64,000 nt of DNA from DATKQY01 sp035532475 (GTDB lineage: Bacteria > Actinomycetota > Acidimicrobiia > Acidimicrobiales > Bog-793). Of the stretch, positions 16,998 through 26,382 are shown in pieces. The position numbers and the translations under genes are program-made. The first letter of the stretch is position 1, and the number at the start of each line of letters is the position of its first letter. The notes below the pieces were generated by a model. The model saw only the letters and a program-made list of their open reading frames with translations, ran no database searches and had not been told where the DNA came from. The stretch covers positions 7,905-71,904 of the forward strand of contig DATKQY010000064.1 of the NCBI GenBank assembly GCA_035532475.1, read 5' to 3'.

Positions 16998-17693
16998 ATG
17001 TCGCAGCCCCCCGCCGCCGGACCCGGTCCACTGGTTCTCGTCGGCGGCGGCGAGTGGCGTGCCGGCGCCACCTTCGACGCCGAGATGCTCGAGCGCTCCG
17101 GCGGGGAGGTGGTCGTCCTGCCGACCGCCGCCGCCTACGAGCGTCCCGAGCGCGCCGTGGCCACGGCGCGAGAGTGGATCTCCTCGCTCGGCGGACGGGT
17201 CCGGGCCTGCATGGTCCTCACGCGGGCCGACGCCGAGGCCGCCGAGGCCGCAGCGGTCGTGCGCGGGGCGCGCTTCGTCTACCTCTCGGGGGGCTCGCCG
17301 CTCCACCTCCGCTCGGTGCTGAAGGACTCCGCGGTGCTCCACGCACTCGTCGCCGCATGGCACGGGGGCGCCGTGGTCGCCGGCTCGTCGGCCGGGGCGA
17401 TGGTGCTCACCGACCCGATGGTCGACCCCCGGGGCGGGGCCTTCACCGTCGGCCTCGGACTCGTGCGCAACGTCGCGGTCGTCCCGCACTTCACCGGTGA
17501 GCTGACCGCCCAGCTGCGCCGGACCCTCGCGCTCGCCCCGTCTGGTTGCGCGGTCGCCGCGCTCGGCGAGACGACGGCGCTCGTGCGCGAGCCCGACGGC
17601 ACCTGGCGCCGGGCCGGCTCCGGAGAGGTCTCGGTGTTCGTCGACGCCGAGCCGGACGGCCTCGAGGCGCTCGCCGGCAAGCCCGTCTGGTGA
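16998..17693 (+). CDS. Peptidase S51 / cyanophycinase-like protein
   Basis: 231-residue protein of the class I glutamine amidotransferase-like fold, peptidase S51 group. The GGGEWR start strand, the YLSGGSPLHLRSVL segment and the nucleophile elbow AGSSAGAMVLTD, with its central Ser, are typical of cyanophycinase and alpha-aspartyl dipeptidase relatives. A DPRGGAFTVGLGLV segment and VVPHFTGEL supply the likely His of the triad. No signal peptide is present. Whether the substrate is cyanophycin or small aspartyl peptides is undecided; no cyanophycin synthetase is visible in the window. Confidence 0.75.
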   Translation: MSQPPAAGPGPLVLVGGGEWRAGATFDAEMLERSGGEVVVLPTAAAYERPERAVATAREWISSLGGRVRACMVLTRADAEAAEAAAVVRGARFVYLSGGSPLHLRSVLKDSAVLHALVAAWHGGAVVAGSSAGAMVLTDPMVDPRGGAFTVGLGLVRNVAVVPHFTGELTAQLRRTLALAPSGCAVAALGETTALVREPDGTWRRAGSGEVSVFVDAEPDGLEALAGKPVW

Positions 17694-17704
17694 TGGCGGG
17701 CCGG

Positions 17705-18259
17705 CTAGTCGGCCTCGGTGATCGTGACGGATTCGATGAGGACTCGCTCCGCGGGCCGGCCGGAGCCGCTGCCGGTCTTCTCGATGGCCTCGAGCACGTC
17801 GAGACCGGAGACCACCTTGCCGAACAGCGAGTAGAGCGGCGGCAGCTGGGTCCCCTGCGGCCCGCTGATGATGAAGAACTGGCTCCCGTTCGTGTCCGGC
17901 CCGGCGTTCGCCATCGCGAGCGAGCCGATCTCGTAGCGCCCGGGCGGCGGGAGCTCGTCCTCGAAGCGGTAGCCGGGGCTGCCCGCGCCGCTGCCGGTCG
18001 GGTCGCCGCCCTGGACGACGAAGCCGGGGATGATGCGGTGGAAGGCCACGTCGTCGAAGTAGTGGTAGCGGGCCAGGAAGACGAAGTTGTTCGCGGTGCG
18101 CGGGGCTCCGATCGCGTCGAGGGCGAGGGTCATGGAGCCCTTGGTCGTGCGCATCTCGGCGGTGTAGCGCTTCGACAGGTCGATGCACATGGGCGGGACC
18201 TCGTCGAAGTGCTGCGTCTTCGCCGCTGAACCGTCGGCGGGGGGGCACTCGATCGGCAT
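17705..18259 (-). CDS. Cyclophilin-type peptidyl-prolyl cis-trans isomerase (cytosolic)
   Basis: 184-residue cyclophilin. FHRIIPGFVVQGGDP carries the catalytic Arg, and NGSQFFII and YSLFGKVVSGLDV complete the active-site signature. A 35-residue N-terminal extension (with a PPMCIDL segment) matches that of its neighbour, which suggests duplication. No membrane segment is seen. GGAG lies 6 nt before the ATG, and GAGGAG is slightly further up. A second, membrane-anchored cyclophilin is encoded just upstream on the same strand. Confidence 0.9.
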   Translation of the reverse strand: MPIECPPADGSAAKTQHFDEVPPMCIDLSKRYTAEMRTTKGSMTLALDAIGAPRTANNFVFLARYHYFDDVAFHRIIPGFVVQGGDPTGSGAGSPGYRFEDELPPPGRYEIGSLAMANAGPDTNGSQFFIISGPQGTQLPPLYSLFGKVVSGLDVLEAIEKTGSGSGRPAERVLIESVTITEAD

Positions 18260-18333
18260 GGTTCGCTCCGTTTCTCCTCGATCCGGCGGGTGCCTGCGGG
18301 CACCGGGCCAGGGTGGCTCGGCTGACGGGTCGC

Positions 18334-19107
18334 TCAGCCGACCTTGGTGATCGTGACCTTCACGATGTGGTGGAGGACCTTCGGCGTGCCACCCGAGCTC
18401 CCGTCCGCGCCGATCTTCTCGACGACCGCCGTGCCTGAGGTCACCGTGCCGAACAGCGTGTAGTTGGGCTCGGCGTCGAGCTGGGTCTGGCCGCCGGGGA
18501 GGATGACGAAGAACTGGCTGCCGTTCGTCGAGGGCCCGGAGGAGTTGGCCATCGCCAACCCGAAGACCGGGTAGCAGTCGTGCTTGGCGGTACAGGTCTT
18601 CGGCGGCGTGTTGCCGGTGAACGTATAGCCGGGACCACCGCTGCCCGATCCGTCCGGGCTGCCGCCCTGGACGACGAAGCCGGGGATCACCCGGTGGAAG
18701 GGCGTGCCGTCGAAGAAGTGGTACCGGGCGAGGAACACGAAGCTGTTCACCGCGGCAGGCGAGGAGGCCGCCGGCATCCGCGCGACGAAGGTGCCGACGT
18801 CGGTCGTGAACGTGGCGTCGTAGATGCCCGTCGCCGAGATGCACGTCGGCGGAGCCTTGGTGAAGTGGGTGACGCGTTTAGCGGCGCCGGCGGCCGTGGT
18901 CGGCGGGCAGGTGACCGCCGGCTTGGTCGCGACGGGCTTCTTCGGCGTCTTGCCGGTGAGCAGGACGACGACCCCGACGACGACCCCGACGACGACGAGC
19001 GCGCCGGCCACCCGCCGCAGCGTCCGGTTCCGCTGCGCGCGCTTTTGCTGCTCGGCGAGCTTCAGCTCGCGCATCGCCCGCTGGCGGGCTCGTTTGTCGC
19101 TCGGCAC
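18334..19107 (-). CDS. Membrane-anchored cyclophilin-type peptidyl-prolyl isomerase
   Basis: 257 residues from GTG at 19107. A charged N-terminus (RQRAMRELKLAEQQKRAQRNR) is followed by one transmembrane helix rich in Val, then a Pro/Lys/Thr linker and a cyclophilin domain with FHRVIPGFVVQGGSP, NGSQFFVIL and YTLFGTVTSG. A TCPPTTAAGAAKRVTHFTK / PPTCIS stretch resembles the extension of the downstream paralogue. It probably assists folding outside the membrane. The start is supported by TAGCTT 8 nt upstream on the minus strand, a leaderless arrangement divergent from aspartokinase. Confidence 0.88.
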   Translation of the reverse strand: MPSDKRARQRAMRELKLAEQQKRAQRNRTLRRVAGALVVVGVVVGVVVLLTGKTPKKPVATKPAVTCPPTTAAGAAKRVTHFTKAPPTCISATGIYDATFTTDVGTFVARMPAASSPAAVNSFVFLARYHFFDGTPFHRVIPGFVVQGGSPDGSGSGGPGYTFTGNTPPKTCTAKHDCYPVFGLAMANSSGPSTNGSQFFVILPGGQTQLDAEPNYTLFGTVTSGTAVVEKIGADGSSGGTPKVLHHIVKVTITKVG

Positions 19108-19115
19108 GGACGGAC

Positions 19116-19121
19116 AAGCTA
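19116..19121 (-). promoter_or_regulatory. -10 element (TAGCTT) for the membrane cyclophilin gene
   Basis: TAGCTT on the minus strand ends 8 nt before the GTG at 19107. Together with the plus-strand TAGGTT at 19137 it makes two divergent promoters inside a 42-nt gap between start codons. Confidence 0.55.
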
Positions 19122-19136
19122 GCCGCGACCGCAAGG

Positions 19137-19142
19137 TAGGTT
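19137..19142 (+). promoter_or_regulatory. -10 element (TAGGTT) for a leaderless aspartokinase start
   Basis: TAGGTT ends 7 nt before the GTG at 19150. No Shine-Dalgarno sequence lies between, which supports this GTG over the TTG at 19141. Confidence 0.6.
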
Positions 19143-19149
19143 GTGGCCC

Positions 19150-20364
19150 GTGGCCCTCACCGTCCAGAAATTCGGCGGTACCTCGGTGGCCGACGCCGAG
19201 CGGATCCGAGCCGTCGCAGATCACGTCGCCCGGACGCGCCGCGCCGGCGACGACGTGGTGGTGGTCGTGAGCGCGATGGGCAAGTCGACCGACGACCTGT
19301 TGCGCCTGGCCGACGACGTGAGCTCGACCCAGCCCGGGCGCGAGCTCGACATGCTGCTCACCGCGGGCGAGCGCATCTCGATGGCCCTCGTCTGCATGGC
19401 GCTCGCCGAGCTCGGCGTCCCGGCCTCGTCGTTCACCGGGAGCCAGGCTGGGATCATCACCGACACGACGCACACGAAGGCGAAGATCCTGCAGGTCCGT
19501 GGGGACCGGCTGCGCCAGGCGCTCGCCGACGGCGCCGTTCCCGTCGTCGCCGGCTTCCAGGGCGTCTCGAGCGAGCGCGACGTGACGACGCTCGGGCGCG
19601 GCGGGTCGGACGTCTCGGCCGTCGCGCTCGCAGCGGCGCTCGGGGCCGACCGCTGCGAGATCTACACCGACGTGTCCGGCGTGTTCACCGCCGACCCACG
19701 CATCGTGCCGAGCGCGCGCAAGCTGCCCCGGATCTCCTTCGAGGAGATGCTGGAGATCTCCGCGACCGGCGGGCGCGTGCTGATGCTGCGCTCGGTCGAG
19801 TTCGCCCGCAACCACCACGTCCCGCTGCACGTCCGCTCGAGCTTCACGTGGGAGCCGGGAACGATCGTCACCGAGGAGGACCCGACCATGGAGCAGCCGA
19901 TCGTCTCTGCCGTGACGAGCGACACCTCCGCGGCCAAGCTCACCTTGACGGGCGTCCCCGACCGGCCCGGCATCGCCGCTTCGCTGTTCCGCGCGCTCGC
20001 CGACCACTCGGTGAACGTCGACATGATCGTCCAGAACACCTCCCATCACGGGACGACCGACATCTCCTTCACCGTGCCGCGCACGGAGCTGCGCATCGCC
20101 ACGTCGGTGGCGGAGGAGCTCTGCCCCCAGATCGGCGCGGTCTCGCTGCTGGTGGACGAGGCGGTCGCCCAGGTGTCCCTCGTCGGCGCGGGGATGAAGA
20201 CCCACCCCGGCGTGACGGCGACGATGTTCGAGACGCTGGCGAAGGAGCAGATCAACATCCAGATGATCTCCACCTCGCCGATCCGCATCTCCTGCATGGT
20301 CGAGTCCGGTGCCGAGGAGCGGGCCGTCCAGGCGCTGCACGAGGCGTTCGGCCTCGCCGGCTGA
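19150..20364 (+). CDS. lysC: Aspartate kinase (alpha subunit form)
   Basis: 404-residue aspartokinase, first step of Lys/Thr/Met and diaminopimelate synthesis. Nucleotide-binding start [15 protein letters not shown], the [13 protein letters not shown] strand, [26 protein letters not shown] and the [15 protein letters not shown] aspartate-binding segment are all present. Two C-terminal ACT domains (from about residue 255) should mediate feedback control by lysine and/or threonine. An internal ribosome site and ATG at 19888 would give a beta subunit made of just the ACT domains. The asd gene follows 60 nt later under its own apparent promoter. Confidence 0.95.
   Translation: MALTVQKFGGTSVADAERIRAVADHVARTRRAGDDVVVVVSAMGKSTDDLLRLADDVSSTQPGRELDMLLTAGERISMALVCMALAELGVPASSFTGSQAGIITDTTHTKAKILQVRGDRLRQALADGAVPVVAGFQGVSSERDVTTLGRGGSDVSAVALAAALGADRCEIYTDVSGVFTADPRIVPSARKLPRISFEEMLEISATGGRVLMLRSVEFARNHHVPLHVRSSFTWEPGTIVTEEDPTMEQPIVSAVTSDTSAAKLTLTGVPDRPGIAASLFRALADHSVNVDMIVQNTSHHGTTDISFTVPRTELRIATSVAEELCPQIGAVSLLVDEAVAQVSLVGAGMKTHPGVTATMFETLAKEQINIQMISTSPIRISCMVESGAEERAVQALHEAFGLAG
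19888..20364 (+). CDS. Aspartate kinase beta subunit from an internal start
   Basis: In-frame ATG at codon 247 of the aspartokinase gene is preceded by GAGGAGG with an 8-nt spacer, a far better ribosome site than the alpha start has. Translation from here gives 158 residues ([20 protein letters not shown]...) consisting only of the ACT-domain pair. Overlapping alpha/beta aspartokinase genes are known in Bacillus and Corynebacterium, and the beta start falls at the equivalent place. The site is seen directly; actual use is inferred. Confidence 0.6.
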   Translation: MEQPIVSAVTSDTSAAKLTLTGVPDRPGIAASLFRALADHSVNVDMIVQNTSHHGTTDISFTVPRTELRIATSVAEELCPQIGAVSLLVDEAVAQVSLVGAGMKTHPGVTATMFETLAKEQINIQMISTSPIRISCMVESGAEERAVQALHEAFGLAG

Positions 20365-21447
<1,083 letters not shown>

Positions 21448-21459
21448 GGCGAGCGCGCT

Positions 21460-21478
21460 CCGACCGCCCCGCGGTCGG
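21460..21478 (+). terminator. Terminator-like hairpin after asd
   Basis: CCGACCG-CCCCG-CGGTCGG forms a perfect 7-bp stem with a 5-nt loop 12 nt after the asd stop codon. There is no T-tract, as is frequent in GC-rich actinobacteria, so termination is inferred. Confidence 0.45.
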
Positions 21479-21645
21479 CCACGCCGAACACCGGGCGGTG
21501 CCAGGCGGTGCCCCGGGTCGGGGCGAGCGGCGGCACGCGGCCCGCGTCCCACGGGAGGCGCCCGCCCTGGCCACACGCCCGGCGCGTCGCGCGGCGCCGG
21601 TCGGGTATTGCGGGGCGCGTCACGCGATCGACATCACCGTGTCAC

Positions 21646-21675
21646 TTGCCGCCCCGACGTAGGGCTTCCTAGCAT
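21646..21675 (+). promoter_or_regulatory. Promoter candidate for the CHAP-domain gene
   Basis: TTGCCG (21646-21651), an 18-nt spacer, and TAGCAT (21670-21675) fit a housekeeping promoter. The predicted transcript would start near 21682 and have a leader of about 50 nt ending in GGAGGGGGG before the ATG at 21733. Confidence 0.5.
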
Positions 21676-21732
21676 CCTGCGGTCGACCGTTCGAGGCGTG
21701 CTCACGGTCGTCTCGACCGCCGGAGGGGGGAG

Positions 21733-22893
21733 ATGTCGCGTACCGACGCGCTGGCGCGGCGCGCCCGGATGGCCGGTCGCCATCCCCGGCCGCCGGCCGC
21801 CAGCGCCGCGGCGGTGCTGGCGGCTGCCCTCGGCGCGCTTTCGCTGCTGCCGGGCGCGCCCGCCGCCGCCTCGACGCGCTCCGCCCGCCCGGCCGGGGCC
21901 TCCGGACGCCCCCTCGCCACCTCGGCCGCCTGGTGCTCGACGCACGGGTCGGGGCTCGGCGGCTGGACGGGGACGAGCCCGAACCTGCCGATCTGCGGCC
22001 CCGGCCCCGACTACGGCGGGACCTGGCAGTACGTCGACCTGCCCGGTCCGGGCGGTGCGCCGGCCGGCTTCTACAACGCCACGCCGGGTTTCCAGTGTGT
22101 CGAGCTCGCCGAGCGCTGGCTCGCCGTCGCCGACGGGTTCGCGCCCCAGCATGCCGAGGGGTCGCTTGTCGCCGCGGTCTACCACGCCGCCTTCCCTCGT
22201 TCGACGCTCGTCGTGGACGGCTCGCCGGGCGCGGTCGGCCACCCGCCGGTACGGGGGGACGTGATCAGCTTCTCCCTCGTGCCGTCCTTCGAGGACCCGA
22301 GCGACGGCCACGTCGCCATCGTCGTGCGCTCCTCGGTCGACCCGTTCTCGGGCAACGGCTCGGTCCTCGTCGCGCAGCAGAACGTCTCGAGCAGCGACTA
22401 CCTGATGACCCTGGACGTGGTCGGCTGGCGGCTCGAGGACCCGCAGGAGCCGGGAAACGCCGAGTTCCAGTTCCCCTACGCCGAGTGGCTGCACGTCCTG
22501 CCGACCCCCACGGAAGCGGCCCTCGCCCGGCGGCTCCAGCTCGACCAGCTGGCCCGCGAGCGCGCCGACTCGCCAGCCCTGGTCCTGACGGTGCCCGCCT
22601 CGATGGCGCGCCGTCCACGCTCGCGCCGGCGGACGGCTGAGCTCGCCGGCGCGCCGGCGAGCGGCGAGGCGCGCCTGGTCGACTTCGTCGCGGCCATGCC
22701 CGGTCCCCGGGTGGCGGCCGCCCGGGGGGAGCGGGACCTTCCCGGCGTGGGCCTCGCGCGCACGGCCTCCCGGTCCGGCGGAGGGCCCCAGGGTTTCCCT
22801 CCTGTCGCCGCGCTCGGCTGCGCCGTGCTGCTCGTGCTCCTCGCCCGGCGGCGGCTGCTGCCGGGCGGTCGCGGACCCGTCAGCTCCCGCTGA
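21733..22893 (+). CDS. Secreted CHAP-domain protein with C-terminal membrane anchor
   Basis: 386 residues. N-terminal signal peptide (hydrophobic from about residue 24, cleavage near APAAAS). A CHAP-type NlpC/P60-like domain follows, with the catalytic cysteine in GFQCVELAERWLA, the histidine in DGHVAIVV and VLVAQQNVSS as in CHAP amidases and endopeptidases of peptidoglycan. The stretch GTSPNLPICGPGPDYGGTW precedes the cysteine. About 110 residues of Arg/Ala-rich sequence lead to a C-terminal transmembrane segment (AALGCAVLLVLLARRRLLPGG), so the enzyme is probably tethered. Strong Shine-Dalgarno GGAGGGGGG right before the ATG. Its stop overlaps the converging downstream gene by 14 nt. Confidence 0.8.
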   Translation: MSRTDALARRARMAGRHPRPPAASAAAVLAAALGALSLLPGAPAAASTRSARPAGASGRPLATSAAWCSTHGSGLGGWTGTSPNLPICGPGPDYGGTWQYVDLPGPGGAPAGFYNATPGFQCVELAERWLAVADGFAPQHAEGSLVAAVYHAAFPRSTLVVDGSPGAVGHPPVRGDVISFSLVPSFEDPSDGHVAIVVRSSVDPFSGNGSVLVAQQNVSSSDYLMTLDVVGWRLEDPQEPGNAEFQFPYAEWLHVLPTPTEAALARRLQLDQLARERADSPALVLTVPASMARRPRSRRRTAELAGAPASGEARLVDFVAAMPGPRVAAARGERDLPGVGLARTASRSGGGPQGFPPVAALGCAVLLVLLARRRLLPGGRGPVSSR

Positions 22894-23812
22894 GGACGGC
22901 CTCCAGGCGCTCGGCCTGCCAGCGGCGCTCGGCGACGCCTGCCGCCGCGCCGTCGCGGTCGGCGACCGCCTGGCGGACGCGATCGGCGGCGTCGCGGGCG
23001 CAGACGGCCGCGGGCTCGTAGGCCGGGACGTGCTCGGTGCCGAACGCGATCGCGCCCCACGGGGTCGTGATGACCTCGGCCGTCCGCGGCGACCTCTCCT
23101 CCCCGGCCTCGTGCTCACCGGCCTCCTCGGCGACGGACTCGCGCGTCGCGACGTAGCGGGGCAACGCGACGTGGCGCAAGGCCTCGACCGCGGCGAGCAC
23201 GGCCTCCTGGAGCGCCGCGATCGTCGTCCACGCGGGGTCGTCCAACGTGTCGATGTCGGAGTCCTTGTCGGAGAGCGAGGTCTGGAAGGCGACGTCGCCG
23301 AGCGTCTCCTGGGTGCGGCGTAGTCGCCGGGCGGCGGCCAGCCGGGCGAGTCGGGCGAGGCCGCCCTCGGCATCGGCCCGCTCGAGGAAGCGCCTGGCCT
23401 CCTCGATGACCCCGCCGATCGTCCTGCCGTGGGGGAGGGGCACGGCGACGTTCTCGCCGACGGCGTGCTCGACGCAGTCGAGGGCGAAGGCCGCCGCGCG
23501 CTCGGGGTCCCAGTTCGCCTCCGCGAGGAGGCGCGCGGCCCGCACGGCGAGCGTGCCGTCGGCGCCCGCCTCGGCCGCCGAGGCGGGCGCTGTCGCGGCG
23601 CCGCCGGCGTCGACCGGCTCGGCGGTGAAGATGCGGTCATTGAGCACGTCGAGGAGGGCGTCACCGCTCCGGAGGATCAGCACCGGCGCCTCGGCGACGG
23701 TCGGGCTCACCGGGCCCGTGCCGGTCGCGGCCGGCAGCTGCCAGACGATGTCGCCGACGGTCGTGTGCTCCACCCCGTCCGGTCCGGTCGTGACGTACAG
23801 GCGGTCCGTCAT
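22880..23812 (-). CDS. Uncharacterised cytosolic protein
   Basis: 310 residues starting at ATG 23812, which has GGGAGGAG 6 nt upstream. I do not recognise the family. No signal peptide or membrane segment is seen. The first 70 residues look beta-rich (LYVTTGPDGVEHTTVGDIVWQL), and the rest is Ala/Arg/Glu-rich and mostly helical, with an acidic DKDSDIDTLDD segment near residue 205. It converges with and overlaps the CHAP gene by 14 nt. Codon use matches the neighbours, so it looks like a resident gene. Confidence 0.65.
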   Translation of the reverse strand: MTDRLYVTTGPDGVEHTTVGDIVWQLPAATGTGPVSPTVAEAPVLILRSGDALLDVLNDRIFTAEPVDAGGAATAPASAAEAGADGTLAVRAARLLAEANWDPERAAAFALDCVEHAVGENVAVPLPHGRTIGGVIEEARRFLERADAEGGLARLARLAAARRLRRTQETLGDVAFQTSLSDKDSDIDTLDDPAWTTIAALQEAVLAAVEALRHVALPRYVATRESVAEEAGEHEAGEERSPRTAEVITTPWGAIAFGTEHVPAYEPAAVCARDAADRVRQAVADRDGAAAGVAERRWQAERLEAVLSGS

Positions 23813-24221
23813 CGGGGGCTCCTCCCGGCGGCTGGCGGCCGCCAGTCGTCGGGACATTGCTGTCGGCGGCCGCAGGTGCCGCGGCGGTCCGCGGCGCAGG
23901 GTGAGGGTCGCATCGGAGACAGGAGCGTAGCCCGCCCGCCCGCGGCGCCCGATCGTCCGGGCGAGCGGGCAGGGCACGATGGCACCCTCGTGGGCCGCCG
24001 GGCGCTCCGGCGACGGGAGCAGGCTCGGCGCGACGGCGATGGAGCACGCGCCATACCCGGTGGTCCCGTGCACGCGCCGTGCACCGGTTCACCGTCTCCT
24101 AACAACCTCCTAACCGCGTTGGCCTCGCATCGTCCCGCCGTAGTGCCGAAGGTGGTGGACGCCAGCCCGTCTGGACGGTGGCCGGCACCGATAGGTGCTG
24201 CAGCATGGAGGAGGCAGCAAG
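23813..24221. other. 409-nt divergent intergenic region
   Basis: It separates the uncharacterised minus-strand gene from the DUF5666-like secreted protein and should hold promoters for both. The stretch around 24090-24120 (ctcctaacaacctcctaacc) is AT-richer than its surroundings and contains TAAC-type boxes. GGAGGAGG before 24222 is the ribosome site of the plus-strand gene. I found no RNA gene or convincing paired promoter boxes. Confidence 0.35.
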
Positions 24222-25187
24222 ATGGAGGTCCTCACGGTCGGACGGCGCGGCGCGCTCGGCGCCCGGGCACGCGTGCAGCGACGAGCGGGCAGGCGATCCG
24301 TGAAGGTCGTGGCGAGCATGCTCGGCGCCGTCGCGCTCCTCGGCACCGGCGCGCTCGCAGCCGTCGGCACCGCAGGGGCGAGCACCACCGTCGCGCACCA
24401 CGGCCGGGGTATCGGGGGCGGCTTCGGCGACCTACGCGGCTCGATCGGGGCGGTCGGCACCGGCTCGCTCACCGTCACCGAGCCGAACGGGCTGTCGGTG
24501 ATCCTCACCACGACGTCGAGCACCACCTACCGCCTCGACGAGACGACCGTCAGCGCCTCCAGCCTCGTCGTCGGCGAGAACGTCGTGGCGCGCCTCGTCC
24601 CCGGCTCGACCTCGCCGCCGGTGGCGAGCGAGATCGACGTCGTCCCCGCCCGCGTGGACGGGACCGTGGTGAGCGTGACCGGCACCTCGATCGTCGTCCA
24701 GGACGCGCAGGGGTTCTGGCGGACGGTCATGGTCGGCGCCTCGACGACCTACAGCTCCGGCAAGGGCGGTGTGCCCGGCGCCGCCGCGACGGTGGCCGAA
24801 GTCGTGCCCGGCGTGCGGGTCGACGCGATCGGCACGGTCGACCCCAACCACACCAGCCTCGACGCCACCTCGGTGAGGATCGAGCTCGCCGCCCTCTACG
24901 GCACGGTCCAGTCGGTCTCGGGCACGACCGTCACGCTGACGGCGGAGCCGGGCGGCTCGACCGTCTCGGTGACCACCACGTCGTCGACCGTGGTCCGCAA
25001 CCGTGCGGGCACCGTCGCGCTTTCCACGCTCACCGCCGGCCAGCAGCTCATCGCGCTCGGGAGCGCCACCTCGGCCACGAGCTTCGCAGCGCAGCTCGTC
25101 TACGTGGCCTCCCCCCACGACTGGCACTTCGCCGGCCACGAGCCGTTGGGCGGGGGCCGCCACGGGAGGGGCCCCGGCCACCGCTGA
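24222..25187 (+). CDS. Secreted DUF5666-like repeat protein
   Basis: 321 residues. Signal segment at about residues 27-50 (VVASMLGAVALLGTGALAAVG, cleaved near AGAS). The mature part has three similar beta-rich modules of about 70 residues, each starting GxVxxVxGTxxxV (GSIGAVGTGSLTV, GTVVSVTGTSIVV, GTVQSVSGTTVTL) and ending with a VxxGxxVxAxG-type strand. These are typical of DUF5666-type small beta barrels. The C-terminus is His/Gly/Arg-rich and may bind metal. Function unknown. ATG at 24222 has GGAGGAGG with a 7-nt spacer; an in-frame ATG 27 nt upstream lacks one. Confidence 0.7.
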   Translation: MEVLTVGRRGALGARARVQRRAGRRSVKVVASMLGAVALLGTGALAAVGTAGASTTVAHHGRGIGGGFGDLRGSIGAVGTGSLTVTEPNGLSVILTTTSSTTYRLDETTVSASSLVVGENVVARLVPGSTSPPVASEIDVVPARVDGTVVSVTGTSIVVQDAQGFWRTVMVGASTTYSSGKGGVPGAAATVAEVVPGVRVDAIGTVDPNHTSLDATSVRIELAALYGTVQSVSGTTVTLTAEPGGSTVSVTTTSSTVVRNRAGTVALSTLTAGQQLIALGSATSATSFAAQLVYVASPHDWHFAGHEPLGGGRHGRGPGHR

Positions 25188-25213
25188 ACGGGCTCGCGCG
25201 GAGCGCGTCCACC

Positions 25214-25219
25214 TATCAT
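25214..25219 (+). promoter_or_regulatory. -10 element (TATCAT) for the dienelactone hydrolase gene
   Basis: TATCAT lies 38 nt before the GTG at 25258; a GGAG ribosome site sits between. This fits a promoter with a short leader. No clear -35 box. Confidence 0.4.
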
Positions 25220-25257
25220 GCGACCGACACCGCGAGAAGCGAGCCGGGAGCAAAGAC

Positions 25258-26025
25258 GTGTGGAATTCCTTCAGCACTGACGGTCGGGCCGGCGTGAGCG
25301 CCGAGATCACCACCTACACGGGCGGCAACGGCGATGAGATCCACGCGTACGTCGCCCGGCCGGAGCGTGACGGGCCCGTCCCGGGCATCGTCCTCGTCCA
25401 CCACATGCCGGGATGGGACGAGTTCTACCAGGAGTTCGCCGAGCGCCTGGCCCGTCACGGCTACGAGGTCATCTGCCCCGACCTCTACTGCCGCTTCGGG
25501 CACGGCACGCCCGACGACGTGGCGGCCAAGGTGCGCAGCCAGGGCGGCGTGCACGACGACAGTGTGCTCGCGGACTGTGCCGCCGCGCGCGCCTGGCTGA
25601 AGGCGCGCCCGACGTCGAGCGGCAAGGTCGGCATCATCGGGACCTGCTCGGGCGGTCGCCACGCGCTCCTCGTCGCCTCCCGGGCCCCCGGCTTCGACGC
25701 CGTGGTCGACTTGTGGGGAGGCGGCGTGGTGATGCCCGCCGACCAGCTGTCGCCGGCGCGGCCGGTGGCGCCGATCGAGTACACGAAGGACCTCGACGTG
25801 GCGCTGCTCGGGATCTTCGGCAACGACGACCAGAACCCGACGCCCGCGCAGGTCGACGAGCACGAGGCGGAGCTGGCCAAGCACGGCAAGACCTACGAGT
25901 TCCACCGTTACGACGGTGCCGGGCACGGGTTCTTCTACTACCACACCCCCCTGTACCGCCAGGAGCAGGCGATGGACGCCTGGGGCAAGGTCTTCGGGTT
26001 CTTCCACCACCAGCTCGGGGGCTGA
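25258..26025 (+). CDS. Dienelactone hydrolase family protein
   Basis: 255-residue alpha/beta hydrolase. The nucleophile elbow is GTCSGG with a central Cys, as in carboxymethylenebutenolidase; VLVHHMPGWDEF carries the oxyanion strand; FGNDDQNPTPAQVDEHE and GAGHGFFYYH supply the Asp and His of the triad. No signal peptide. GTG start with GGAG 8 nt upstream. No other catechol-pathway genes are close, so the physiological ester or lactone is unknown. Confidence 0.83.
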   Translation: MWNSFSTDGRAGVSAEITTYTGGNGDEIHAYVARPERDGPVPGIVLVHHMPGWDEFYQEFAERLARHGYEVICPDLYCRFGHGTPDDVAAKVRSQGGVHDDSVLADCAAARAWLKARPTSSGKVGIIGTCSGGRHALLVASRAPGFDAVVDLWGGGVVMPADQLSPARPVAPIEYTKDLDVALLGIFGNDDQNPTPAQVDEHEAELAKHGKTYEFHRYDGAGHGFFYYHTPLYRQEQAMDAWGKVFGFFHHQLGG

Positions 26026-26067
26026 GGCGTTGCACGCGGGCACGACGAGGAACGGGAGAGGCGCACC

Positions 26068-26337
26068 ATGTGCACGATGATCGCGGTGACGCGGGCGATC
26101 AACGGGGCGGGCAAGGGGCCGGACGGATGGTTCCCGCTGACCCAGGCGACGGTCGGCTACGACCACGCGACCCACAGCGCCGACGAGCACGCGCTGCTGC
26201 TCGACTTCGTCAACTACGACATCGGGACGGGAGCACGGGTCGCGCTCGAGCTCGACATCACGTCGGGCAAGGCGCTGCTCGAGCAGCTCCGTTCCGCCAT
26301 CGAGGCGGCGGAGGCGAGCGGGGCCGTGCCGGCCTGA
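26068..26337 (+). CDS. Small uncharacterised protein
   Basis: 89 residues, ATG start with GGGAGAGG upstream, 42 nt after the dienelactone hydrolase gene and probably co-transcribed. No cofactor or membrane motif. It contains GWFPLTQATVGYDHATHS and ends in a helical LLEQLRSAIEAAEAS stretch. The N-terminal MCTMIAV and regular codon use make it a real gene; the family is probably one of the small actinobacterial domains of unknown function. Confidence 0.6.
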   Translation: MCTMIAVTRAINGAGKGPDGWFPLTQATVGYDHATHSADEHALLLDFVNYDIGTGARVALELDITSGKALLEQLRSAIEAAEASGAVPA

Positions 26338-26382
26338 GCCGGTCACCCGCCGCCGCCCGCTCGCCCGGGTGGAGCGCGCGGC

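Noticed and set aside
15501..18248. 915-codon minus-strand frame
   Set aside because: It is a shifted frame of the MBL-rhodanese and cyclophilin genes and is antisense to the S51 gene; real motifs lie in the other frames.
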